From positions 786,413 through 850,412 of the forward strand of contig JAQFVV010012512.1 in the NCBI GenBank assembly GCA_028023455.1: a DNA stretch of 64,000 nt. The letters are read 5' to 3'. How positions within the stretch are numbered: the first letter of the stretch is position 1; each line of letters begins with the position of its first letter. This DNA is from Epiperipatus broadwayi (taxonomy: Eukaryota > Onychophora > Udeonychophora > Euonychophora > Peripatidae). Positions 1 through 11,904 of the stretch are shown here, piece after piece. Below the pieces are notes generated by a model. The model had not been told where the DNA came from. It made no database searches and worked only from the letters and a program-made list of their open reading frames with translations. The translations under genes were made by a program, and so were the position numbers.

Positions 1-246
1 ATTTTATTAAACAGTATTCTTCTTATTTTTCTTGGTTCAAGCATACCTCTTTTTTTTACTATGGTAAACTATTTCATTTTCCCTTATGTAAAAAATATAA
101 AGTATTTTGTGATGTCTTATTGTTTCTTATACCTAAATCCTATGATATCTTTTTACGTTTTTGTCAGTACCAATCCTGAATTCAGAAAAACCTTTTTGAA
201 CTGTTTAAAAAGAGTGAAAAAAATTTCACCAAAAAATAAATCATAA
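1..246 (+). CDS. 3' end of a class A GPCR, cut by the window edge
   Basis: The reading frame is open from base 1 to a TAA at 244-246 and encodes the last 81 residues of a seven-transmembrane receptor: the end of TM6, TM7 with an LNP motif, and helix 8 (NPEFRKTF). It is a close paralogue of the complete receptor at 47372-48391, aligning from base 48152 of that gene. The first ATG in the fragment (61) lies inside TM6 and is not the true start. In the cytoplasmic tail a one-base difference in a T-run, compensated downstream, changes about ten residues before both copies agree again at KISP. The receptor should sit in the plasma membrane and couple to G proteins by family membership. Whether this copy is intact upstream cannot be seen. 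Confidence 0.8.
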   Translation: MLLNSILLIFLGSSIPLFFTMVNYFIFPYVKNIKYFVMSYCFLYLNPMISFYVFVSTNPEFRKTFLNCLKRVKKISPKNKS

Positions 247-786
247 GTATACTTATAAAGTACATCAACCTTGTATGAGTCGCATACAAATGCATTCAAT
301 TTTTACATTACTTCAATTCTAATCTGTTATTATTATTCACAAATATCCAGTTTTATTTAAATAAAAAAAAATCAACATTATTACATGCTCCTGTATTTTT
401 ACAGCAATGAATAGATTACATGTAATAAATAGCATCGTAAAACAAACAGTGTTTTCAATATTTATTACATATTGCGTAAATAATTTATAAAATTATGTAT
501 ATCTACTTTTAAATTTGTAAATATTTATTAGTAATAAGTAAAAATCTGATATAGATACAAAATCTTGTTATTGAACGTTTGTGGAATCCTGAAAAACGTG
601 TTATGATGGTGTTGTATATTTATTTCAAGTATTTTGAATATGTTTGAAATTAAGTTTTAATAAATGAAAAAAAAACTAATTTATTATATTGAGGGCTAGT
701 CAGCCATTTTTGTTAATGACATTCAAAAAGAGAAATATAAAATGGTCATCCAAGACAGCTAAAGATATCAAAAAGCTTGTTGTTGT
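1..786 (+). repeat. Segmental duplicate of 48152-48950
   Basis: The receptor 3' end and about 540 bp of following non-coding sequence match 48152-48950 collinearly with scattered substitutions and small indels. Homology stops where both copies enter a TATC array; beyond the arrays (1487 and 49600 onward) I see no similarity. The microsatellite is therefore the visible breakpoint of the duplication. Confidence 0.85.
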
Positions 787-1486
<700 letters not shown>

Positions 1487-2758
1487 ATAGTACAATATTG
1501 ATCCCTCTACAATACCATGATTAGACCACACTTGGTCACATCTATAACTGGCTTACTAGCCCAACCATAATATACGATGAGCATAATGATGTATATTAGC
1601 TGCGTAAAACTATTACTGATAATAATGACTCTACCTAGCAATATACCCTACTTATCATATGAATATCAATTACGCTACCTAAAATGATAAGAATGTGTAT
1701 TAGTGTTAGCAAGTTATATTGTTAAGGACTCAGAACGGCACCACTAGCAATCTAGTTTTAAACTTATACCTTTTGAAGCAATCCTGTCAGCTCCATATCA
1801 TAGCTTTGTGGTTTATGAAAGTAACTTGTAATGCTGCACTACTTCTTTAACTTGATGAAACGCATAAATGAAAAATGAACCAGGCAAAACATATATGAGA
1901 ATAACACTTTTAAACAGGTAGTAAGATTCCACTTGTCTATATCTTCCGAAACACTTAATATTACAGCCATTGAGGAAGCAGTCACATCACTAGATAAAAA
2001 TAATATCACATTGTCGTTATTTTATTTATGAAGTAAATACACATAGTAAAAATATGATAGATATTTTATTATCCAGATGTCACATTAAGGATGAAATTAT
2101 ATACCTGAAAAAAAAAATTAGAACTAGATAATGCATACTGAAAAAAAATACAAAATATAAATACACATCTTACTATCAAGTAAATACTTATATAAAGTCT
2201 AAGAGTGCATGAGTTAATGTAAAGAAATACATTAATATTGGTTAAATATTAACAATTAAGAGAAAGAAAATATAAATATATACTTCTATAAGTATAATGA
2301 CAAAATAAATATTCTTACTTTAGTCCTTATCATTTTCTTCTTTGATTTTTGACTTTGTTCTTCATTGGCAAAGTGTTGTTATTCCCCCAAAACTGAGCCT
2401 TTGTTGCAGAGATGATAATCTTTGGAAATTTTTTTATTACTTCACATTAGGTTACAGATTTTTGAAATGTATTTCTTATTTGTTCATGGGATTTTGAATT
2501 ATATATTTACATTTTGCTTTTTAAAAAGTACAGAAAAGGAAAAAAAAAGATGACTTATCTTCATTTTAAATGGAAAACAAAAAAAAAATAATAATAAAAA
2601 AAAGTATTATTATTTTTTAATACTACAAATTTATTCCGAACATCCACAATTTTATAAGTGAAACTCCGCGAATATCTTGGAGTTGATAACTTTTACAACT
2701 ATTTTTCTTCCATTCTTTCTGTTTTTTTTTTTTTTTAAAAAAAAATACAACTAGTTAA
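1487..2758. other. AT-rich intergenic sequence, nothing recognised
   Basis: No coding signal, RNA gene or repeat family recognised. It contains A- and T-runs, for example near 2575-2605 and 2720-2750. Confidence 0.6.
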
Positions 2759-3627
2759 TTAACCTTTTAACTGTTTGACTCGTTCTTAATCGAGGCAATT
2801 TGATACATATTCGTTTTTAATCGAGTAAATTCGTTTTTAATCGAGTAAATTTGACATCGCTGTAAATTGCTTAGTTTTTGTACTACGTTTACGGTTTTGA
2901 CGTCATTTTTTAGAACGCAAAAAGTTTTATAATATACTGCCATCTATTGAATTATTTTACAAGTAAAAAATCAATTAATTGATGATTTATGTCAAACAAA
3001 AACTAAGCACTGCCTTTTCACATCTTTTCTTGAATCTTATTGGCTGTTGAAATTTTGTAAACAAAAGAAAATGGAAAAGCTCCGCCTTCTCATCATTTTT
3101 TCTTGAATCTTATTGGCTGTTAAAATTTTTATATGGCTGCCAAAAATTAAAAATTTACGAACGCTTTTGTTTTATTTTGAAAATGATAAACGAATGTTTT
3201 AGAGCATTTTAAAAATATTTTTTGATGAAATACAAATAAAATACAAATTATTTTCATATAATGTGTCAAAAATAAATATTATTTTACAAAAATAGTTACG
3301 ATTTTAGCAAGAATTATTTATTTATTGCAAAGTCGGGAAAAAAAAATCATAACGTGAAATTATGATTGACGTTTCTTTTCATGTCAACCGTAACAAATAT
3401 TTTTAAAATTAAAAATCAAAATTTATTTTTGAACAAACTTTCGTTTATTTTTATAATGTGAGAAATTACTAATATACTTTTTAAAAACGAAACGAAAGTG
3501 AATATATTTAAAAAAACGGTCAATAACTTTTGAAAAATTGATACATTATTTTGTGCATCGGCCAATTAAAAGCTTTGAGTGATACCACCTGCTGCGAATG
3601 AACAATTAGACGCTTAAAGGGTTTTAA
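2759..3627. mobile_element. Possible piggyBac-like non-autonomous element
   Basis: A TTAA at 2759-2762 is followed by CCTTTTAACTG. At the other end AAAGGG (3616-3621) is followed after two T by TTAA (3624-3627). PiggyBac-class elements insert at TTAA and often start with a CCC/CCTTT-type terminus, so the pair is suggestive, but the inverted match is short and imperfect. The interval has more CpG than its surroundings and holds a 73-bp-period repeat at 3007-3130. Transposase relics of the same class begin about 500 bp downstream, outside these ends. Confidence 0.25.
3007..3130 (+). repeat. Two copies of a 73-bp repeat
   Basis: A block ending in TTCTTGAATCTTATTGGCTG occurs at 3027-3048 and again at 3100-3121, with related sequence before each copy (GCactGCCTT and GCtccGCCTT). 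ATTGG in each copy is an inverted CCAAT box, which could be chance. Confidence 0.7.
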
Positions 3628-4149
3628 TAAACATTTTTTTTTATTTTACAAGTATTTGTTTGAAATTAATAACCGTTTCGTCTTCTCGCCGTGTACCTGC
3701 ATAATGCAGGCAAGAATTTTCAAAATGTAAGCATCCGGTTAAAGCTTAATATTAACGGAAATCTTTGCACTCAATGCATGCAATTTTTCATTTTCGTTTT
3801 CAAATTTCTTTCTAGTTTCAGAAAAGGTAAGTTTTATTTTTCTTCGATAAAAAAATTTATGATACTTTTTGTGATGAACTAAATTGAACAATTTTTGTTT
3901 TTCTCTTAGTTTTTTAATTTTTATGGAATAGTATTTACTGGGAAAATTACATCAGAAAAAATACAACTTTTTACCGATGTATTTTGAAGACTGAACGTTA
4001 TTGGGGTCCGATGGTTAGTTTATATTTTTATATATTTTTTTAATTATTGTTTTATTTGTATATTAATTATTATTTGAATTTATATTAGATAAAAAATATA
4101 CGAAAAAAAGATTACTGAAAGCTGACCAAAAAATAGCTCGTCATTGTGT

Positions 4150-4470
4150 AAATTTATATCATGAATTATCTGCTTTTTTTGGTATGATGTGGGCTTGGAT
4201 CCAGTATTTGAATTAGGTGATATGAGTGAAAGATATGACCGATTTAGATTTTTCTATAATGTCTTCTCTGCATTTTAATGATAATAAAAATAGGCAAACA
4301 CTATAAGTAAAGATTTTAAAAGTACATAAACATAGGCTGATTATATACTACTACAATGTAAATTTCAGAGCTGCATATCAAATGCAAAGAGAGGTGGCAG
4401 TTGATGTAGCTATTAGTAAATTTATGGTCATAGAAGCATGTAGCAATATGAGCCCTCAAACCATATAAAA
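4150..4470 (+). pseudogene. PiggyBac-type transposase relic (PGBD-like)
   Basis: Translated pieces in different frames line up in order with the conserved core of piggyBac transposases. A DPVFELGDMSERYDRF segment (about 4199-4243) resembles the family's MSRxRF region. LHFNDN at 4268-4285 matches the family's LHFxDN. REVAVDVAISKF at 4388-4423 matches the ELSVDEAMIxFKGR region. The piece ends at TAA 4466-4468. DDE-type piggyBac transposases cut and paste at TTAA. Frameshifts separate the blocks, and the catalytic Asp-Glu pair of the SVDE motif reads VDV, so it cannot be active. Upstream and downstream limits are uncertain; a weak continuation may reach about 4560. Confidence 0.6.
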
Positions 4471-6639
4471 ATACAAAAAATAATTCTACATTGCACTGAC
4501 TCTAAACTACTAACTTATGTACTTCAAGCTTACCTCTATAATGATTTTAGTATTTCATTAACTTTTTATTTTATTTTATTTTTTATATGGTGACTGTTTT
4601 AGTAATATTTTTTTAATAAAATACAAACATTATTGAAGTTCTTTTTTATAATATTCAAATTATGCTAATTATTGATCAATTTTAACTACTTGGTATAAGG
4701 GATATTATTAGCGATGACTTATTTATTGAAAATCCCTGTATGTAAATACATTTTAAAGGGGTATTAGAAAAAATGAAAGGTACTAATGTTATTATTCTAT
4801 GAAGATTTCAAGTTATGGATTACGTGCAATATGTTTTATTATATACCAATTTTTTTAGAAATTTTATGATTAATCCAACTACCCTACTAACAAAAATATA
4901 ATTTTAATTTGTATGTATGATAATTTTGAATGTATGAAATAATATGAAAATAATTATTAGAAATATTAACTTTTATTTTTTTTTTATTATTTTGAATATC
5001 AATAACTATATATTTTCAGCTTAATGACATTCCTTGGTGTTTTATGTTTCAAACAATATATTATGTCATTTTTGAATAATATAAAGTTAATTTATGATAG
5101 AATTTGTGGCTTAACATAATTTTTTAAATATTCAGTATGGCTGTTTGCAAAGAAAAAAAAATAAAACACTTTAAAACTGATGTTTTAGTATAAAATAATA
5201 GTGTTGTATTTCAGATTAACCTTTTACTTAAACATTAATCTCCTATTATTATTTTTGTTATAATTACCATTTATATTTATTGTCTGAGGTAATTATATAT
5301 AGCTGGCACCTACATGGCATAAGATTCTGTGCATATGCATGGTAAACAGTGCCACCTAGCAGCTGGAAATTGCATCACTGATTTTGGTCCCCTACTCTGA
5401 ATATTTCTATGGTTGACACGGGAAAACAGTGCCTCTTGTGGCCACGTGGAGCATAAGTTGAAATACACATTTTTTAAATAGTAAATGTTCTTATAATTTG
5501 ACCTTACTTTAATAAGAAAATGAAATCACTTTATTATTCATTCTTTTTGTACATAAAGAAGACTGTTATGAATACTTAAGACAGAGTGCAAATATTTCTG
5601 AATCCAACTATTTTATTGTTTTTATATTGAATAAACAGATTGATTTAAAAAACTCTGCAATATTTATTCAAGACAATCTTTTTTGTATTCAAAGAGAAAT
5701 AATAAGAAAATGATTTTCTTTTTCTTTTAAAGTGTTGTTGAGTATTTTTGTGGGAGTATATATTAGTTACAATAATAACGTTTACTATTTAAAAAAATGA
5801 TGCAAATTACTTTATTATACATTGATTGTTAAAAGTTATTACAAAGTTAAAGTAAAAAAAAGTGACTTTTTTACTTTATTATGTCAAAATCAAAATGTTT
5901 ATTCAATATAAAAACAATAAAAGTCTTAGATCGACTAATATTTAACCTTGCAAATATTCAAGACATTTTTCTTTATATAGAAAGATAACGATAAGAAAGT
6001 GATTTTCTTTTCTTGTTATAGTGTTGTTGATCAATGAAATAGGAGTTTGTATTATTTATAAGAGCACTTACTATTTTAAAAACGATTGTGTTGGATGTAA
6101 TATATAGATATATAACACACAACAATGCAAATTTGTGAAAGTTGTATATTATTCTTCAATTAGGATGTTGTAAAACAAAGCACAATTGAAAATATGCATT
6201 CTAAACAAAATTTATGTCAACTAGTTAATGTGCAATGAAGAGAATATTGTTCATATGTTAGAGACGTACACAGATTCGTATTATTTTAATGAAATAAATA
6301 AATTGATGATAATGTACGAGTAGAAATTTTTATACTTGGTATATATAATAGAGACATAAAAAGATGTAATATGGGATATAATGGGTTAGATGGCAAATCA
6401 TCATCACTGAATAATCACAATTGCCATTAATATTATAAATGAATAATTATCATAAAATATAAAAAGATCATGATAAAATCAGCACATCAACTTCTTTAGC
6501 ATGATTAAAATATTTCATTCTATGTTCTTCCACCCCAGACTCCATAGTTGTTCACTCACTGACTCTTTCTGTTATGGTATCCAGCTTTTTAGCAGACTTG
6601 TGGGCACCATGGTTCTCCTAGGGAAGATGTTGATCAGAG
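4471..6639. other. AT-rich sequence, nothing recognised
   Basis: No coding region or repeat family identified. A less AT-rich patch at about 5300-5455 contains two related motifs beginning AACAGTGCC (see findings). Confidence 0.5.
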
Positions 6640-7150
6640 AACCTAAGATTCACATAAATAATGACTATGACTGCAACAGATCCAAAAAAAGAGTTGCATC
6701 TTGTGGAAGTGGAAATATGCCTTGGAGAATATCCATTCAGGCATATTTTTTTTATCTAACATTCTGATTGTTTTCATGTTGATCATGGGTGTCAGTGATA
6801 GAGGGTCTACATTTAGGGAAATTAACATGGCTAAGTGATCAGAATAGGTTACTAGTTGCAGTTCAGCTTCCAAATCATGATAAATTTCACCACCATAATA
6901 GTGTAAATGAATTAGATGTCTGTGCTGCTATGTGTAGAAGGAAAAAAAACATTTTGTAGGAAACATCCTTCACCACACAACAGCACTCTATTAATCAGAT
7001 GAAGATATCTCTGATTAAATTGATGATAGCTCATGTTAAAGTCCCAAATAATATTATTGATAGCACTGATGAGACCAAGACTGAATTAATCCTATTAATT
7101 GTGTATTCTCCCGATCTGGGGCCCTTTGATTGTATGTATATATAAGGATC
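6640..7150 (-). pseudogene. LINE endonuclease relic
   Basis: On the minus strand pieces of an AP-endonuclease-like domain are readable. A WDFNMS segment near 7045 corresponds to the GDFN motif of LINE endonucleases. About 190 bp further on, LVTYSDHLAML near 6835-6870 corresponds to the catalytic SDH motif. An intervening readable stretch contains INRVLLCGEG. The longest open piece is 6643-6873. Frames shift between blocks and the reverse transcriptase part was not found, so this is a truncated dead copy. It abuts the LAMTOR2 retro-pseudogene on the same strand. The family is not assigned; the sequence differs from the RTE-like copies at 10.7-16.3 kb. Confidence 0.55.
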
Positions 7151-7218
7151 AATGATACATTTGTAATTGTTTTTCAAAGTGAACATTCATTCAATTGTTT
7201 ACACAAATTTTAGATGCG

Positions 7219-7607
7219 CTAGGATGCTGTAACTTAGGTCAAAAGTCCTTCCAAATAATTTGCAAGGGCTATGGCCTTTGCTTTAAGCATTACAAAGCTG
7301 ATAGTATTCTTTGCTAATATTATCCTTTGCATACATACATAAAACAAATTTGCTACTTTAGTGATGGCCATTCTGACTTCATTAGCTTCTAATAAAATTA
7401 ACAGTAGAACTTTATTTAATGAAATATATCCTGTTTTCTCAAAAGCACACCAAATATTACTAGCAATTGCAGCCAATTCTCTTGTGTCTTTATCACCATA
7501 TCCCGAATAAGCCAACTAGAAATCTACACTGTTTAATAACAGCATACTTTGAATAGCACCGGTATTGACCTAACTTAGTAGTGAATTAATGATTTAGATT
7601 TAAGCAT
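7219..7607 (-). pseudogene. LAMTOR2: LAMTOR2 processed pseudogene
   Basis: LAMTOR2 (p14) is a roadblock-domain subunit of the Ragulator complex that anchors Rag GTPases and mTORC1 at late endosomes and lysosomes. The whole protein of about 125 residues can be followed without introns: MLKSKSL at the start (ATG at 7607-7605), NTGAIQS, then LAYSGYGDKDTRELAAIASN, MAITKVANL, MLKAKA and YLEG, ending TAS-stop at 7221-7219. The longest open piece is 7234-7515. It is broken by a frameshift after residue 8, in-frame stops where family members have Gln in LSQ and in PLTQ, another stop before LAYSG, and a compensated indel pair around the VCMQRIILAKN stretch. Lack of introns plus decay indicates a retrocopy; a LINE relic lies next to it on the same strand. 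No poly(A) tail is visible. Confidence 0.85.
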
Positions 7608-10113
7608 GATGTAATTTTCAAATAAATCCGATGGCAAATGTAATATTATATATTATGTAACATGCTTTTGTGGATTCAATTCTATTAGAACGTCAAAATA
7701 TTTATTAAATAAAAATAATTTATGAACATTAAGTTTTGCATAATAAATAATAATATACTCTATATAGGCTCAAACCTGTATTTTCAGAAAATTTAATTAT
7801 TTGTAATGGAAGATTTTATTTTGCATATGGAAATTATTTGAAAACGAAGAGGAATGTTTTATAAATGTTATACATGATTTATTAAATAAGTAATATAATT
7901 ATGATCAGAATGTGGAAACGTTCTTGTTGTGTGACATTAAAAAGGTGTTTTTGTAATAAAGTTTTTCAAGTTTAATTACAAAATGTTAGTCAGAATAGTA
8001 GTCGTGCAGAAAGCTAGTGTTAGAGTTTATTATTAAAATTTTGTGAAATATATATTATTTCATCTGATACTAAATATATTAATATATGTTTTGTCAGAAT
8101 AATTTTACACTTAAAAATCTGTTACTGTTGAGAATCGTTTGGGAGTCGAGTTTTATTTTAGTTTTGGATAATGATTTAAATTTGAATTAGTATTATTAAT
8201 TTATTACATTGTCTATATAAGTCTGGGGATTTTAAATACTGGGTTTATATGGATCAACTATCTTTTTCTTATATATGAGGTCATGTAATCGTTTGCTTGA
8301 AAAGGAGTGGAGACTGAAAAATTGTGAGTTCAAATTCCTATAAGTATATATGTATGTATGGTTTTCTAAGTTCGATTAAATTTTATTTAAAAATGAAAGT
8401 CAAATACATTCAAAACTACTCGCGTTAATATAAAATATAAAGGCATGCAATTTATATATTTTACAGTATAGAATTCATCTCATGATGAAAATTTATTTAT
8501 TATTAATTATTCTACTATTGGTTTAATCATGTGATGGCAAAATAAATAATAGTTCAGGTTTCAAATTTATCAGGATTTTAAACGCAATCAAATATTAACA
8601 GAACAAATTCTGATTTAATATTATTTATTTCTATACACGCCCATTAAAGTCTAACAAAAGAAAAAAGATCAGTATTATTTCTTATTGTCGTGATAAAGGT
8701 TTGAAATTTTTTTTTTAAAAAACTCTCACATTTTGTTTTAAAATAATTCATATATTTATTATATTATAATTTAAATTGTCAACTATTCTATATGCAGAAC
8801 AATGAGATCAGTCGGTTTAAATAGCGATTACTAATCATTTATTTTCGTAGGTACTTATAAAACGAAATAGATTAAATAAGATTTTTTAAATGGCTTTTTG
8901 TTTTTTGGTCTGCAAATAAATGTTGCACAAATCCTTTTAAATAGGCATTGTTAATTTAAAAAAAATACTAAATAAAGATTTGCCTGAATGTTTTCGATAA
9001 TAGTATATTAGATATTAACTGAAACACACAGGCTTATTATATACTTGTATCAATATATATACCCTATATATTATATATTAGACATTATAATATATTGGAC
9101 TAAATTTATCATCTACCATTAAATGATGAATGTGTAAAAAAAAAAAATTAAACTTTTTTAAACTTTTCAATTACAAACATTTTGCTATTTATAACACACA
9201 AATAGACATCACAGGTTAGTAGTTATACAATGTTTCAAGTAGAAGTATTCTTTACTCTTCTTTACGTTATGCTGGCCTGACAGTGACAATATTAGCATAG
9301 GAGATGAACTTATCCCTTTAGAATCTTGAATATCAAATTTTAAGGCAACTCTCTGTCAAAGACATCAGGCAGTATAAATTTCATTTATTTATCAATGATG
9401 ATTGGTTTAACTCCTCTTCATTTCTTCAATTTTTTGTAATTTTTTAAAAAAAAATTAAAAGGATTATTTACCATTGTCATATGAGCAGCTTCATTAATTT
9501 TTATTATTTGCACCTTTTCATCTTCATCCAATATTTTTATATTTTCTAGACATTCGACCTTCAGTAATAGAATGGGAATATCCGACATATTATCACATAT
9601 CAAATAAATGTTTTCATATGCTTTGACCGAAATGTGCTTTAATACTAAAAGACTAATTAATGAAAGAAATTTATATAAAATATATAAATTATTCTGAGAA
9701 CAATAGAGAAGAGGCAATGAGATACTTTAAAAAAAAGGAAAACAAAAGACCAAAATAGGAAGAATAATAAAGTGATGAAACATAATACTTAGGAAAAGTA
9801 CATTATGTACATAGAAAATGTGTGATTTTTGTGGAAAGTAGAAATATATACAAATATCGTAAAAATAAATAAAAATTGAAAACAGATAAAGTTAAAAGGG
9901 TCTGTTGAAAAATTAATTATAAAATTATGTAGAATCTAAAGGATTTCATGCATTCAAACAAGAATAAAATATCGGATAAAAGAAAAGAGTTTGCTTTTAA
10001 ATGAAAGAAAACATTTGACTCCTTAAATAAAAACCTTTGATTTTTCTCTGAGGCCAGTAAGTGATCAAGCAGCATATATTTCTAGTTTTCACTTTATTCT
10101 GTCATTTTCGCAG
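7608..10113. other. AT-rich sequence with one unrecognised 99-residue ORF
   Basis: Nothing is recognised apart from an ORF at 9418-9717 on the minus strand, annotated separately. Confidence 0.5.
9418..9717 (-). other. Unrecognised ORF of 99 codons
   Basis: The predicted peptide has a hydrophobic start (residues 1-32), an acidic middle (KILDEDEKVQIIKINEAAHM) and a Lys-rich end. Ordinary amino-acid usage in the second half suggests it may derive from real coding sequence, but I do not recognise a family. No splice sites or neighbouring exons were found. A random open frame in AT-rich DNA is the main alternative. Confidence 0.2.
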
Positions 10114-10313
<200 letters not shown>

Positions 10314-10315
<2 letters not shown>

Positions 10316-10723
10316 GTGATTATCCATACAATGAATGGTCATGGAATGAATGCTTGCTAAGATTCATCATCTAATGGTAATCTTGTTACATATTCATTTA
10401 CCATTGTAAAACTTCCTCCACTCACAACTTTGACGCCATCCATTTCACATAAATACAATAATGATTATTACTAATCATTTTCGAAACTAGAGATTACTCT
10501 AGCACAGATATAAACATTAAACCTTAGTTAAAGATTAATATATCTGCTTTTTTATTTTACACACACATAGAGTTATTAACCTTTCTCTTTCCCATGGGTA
10601 ATATTTTATAGATATAATAAATACCTCCATACTTCTCCAGTCTTTTTAAATTCACTTAAATAAAAATATAATGAAAGACACCCCCCCCCACCCTTTGGTG
10701 GCTGATAAATAAAAATAAAAAAT
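10314..10723. other. Intergenic sequence, nothing recognised
   Basis: Only a run of nine to ten C around 10681 stands out. Confidence 0.6.
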
Positions 10724-11541
10724 GTGAAGAATTTTCAGACTATGGACCCAGGCAGAAATTTTTTGATGTCCATTTCTTTGGATATCTGCAATAGCAAATC
10801 AATTTCAAGAGAAGAAAGAATTCATAAACTGAAAGAAGGAATTGTTGAATTTTGCGAAGTTGGAAAAAAAAGTGAAAAAAAAAAACAATTGATCAATGAA
10901 ATAAATAAGGAAAGTGTAAACGAAGTGGGACTTGATATAACTAAAATATTGAAGAACAATATTTTAGAGAATAACGATACATCACACAGAGTGGCAGAAT
11001 TAATTATTCAAAGTACAAAATGTGATAATTAGAGGTTTTTCCCAAGAAACTCTCATTGTGATAAAAAATTAGTGGATTGATGAACAAAATGTTTTGGATT
11101 TGAAGACAATATGGTATATTTTAATGTTAAAATTGTTAAATAATTAAAAGATAAAGAAGTTAGTTATGGTGATAGAAATGAGAGACATAATAAATTTGTA
11201 GATTTTGCAGATTTAAATAAATCTGTATACAATAAATTATATTAGGGGGGGGGTGCTAAAAGGAAATAAACATAACAACACATAAATAAAAATATAACAT
11301 AATTGGATTATATTTTGTATAATGTTTTTAATAGATTCAACCCAAGAATTGATTATTAAGTTGTAAGATACTGAGTTGATACAAAATTTTAAAAAAAATC
11401 TATTGAAGAAAAGGGTATAAATTGTTGGCATTCATTTTCCAAACATTCTAATGAATTTCAATTGAAATGTGCAAGTCATTTAAAATGTTAACATACTTTG
11501 AAGATGTTTCATATTTTATTAAGAACTGCAGCAAATTCTTG

Positions 11542-11640
11542 CGTTGTTAGCCGAAAGGTATCGCAGCCGCCATGCAAGCAAGTAGTTGGTTGCAGACGGT
11601 TGTGGGTTCGTGTCTCGGCAGATGCTATGACATATCAAAA
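11542..11640 (+). repeat. tRNA-derived SINE head or tRNA pseudogene
   Basis: TAGCCGAAAGG at 11548-11558 fits the polymerase III A-box consensus, and GGTTCGTGTCT at 11605-11615 resembles the B box. The 57-base spacing is that of a tRNA with a long variable arm (Leu/Ser class). An A-run follows at about 11637-11645. It sits inside the dead LINE copy A. The cloverleaf was not folded, so tRNA identity is not assigned. Confidence 0.5.
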
Positions 11641-11735
11641 AAAAATATGGTTGTTAAGAATATAACAAGTAACCAGTAAAATTTCCACTGACACATGACA
11701 ATATATGCAAGAAGGAAGAGGTAAGAAAATTTTAA

Positions 11736-11904
11736 AGCCGATACCTTAAACAAGAATTTATCTCTATTTTTGCGAAGTGATGAAAAAAAATATTAATAGA
11801 GATATATGAAAACACATTAGCCGATCTTTTAACAAGAATTGATCTATGTTTTTGCGAAGTGGTAAAAAAAATATTAATAGAGATATATGAAAAGACATTT
11901 GAGA
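11736..11904 (+). repeat. Tandem duplication of about 85 bp
   Basis: Two adjacent copies share GCCGAT, TTTTTGCGAAGTG and AATATTAATAGAGATATATG in the same order, at 11736-11818 and 11819-11904, with small differences. Confidence 0.8.

Noticed and set aside
2811-2850. Repeated TTCGTTTTTAATCGAGTAAA as a possible regulatory array
   Set aside because: Only two adjacent copies of about 21 bp plus a partial one; too little to support a function.
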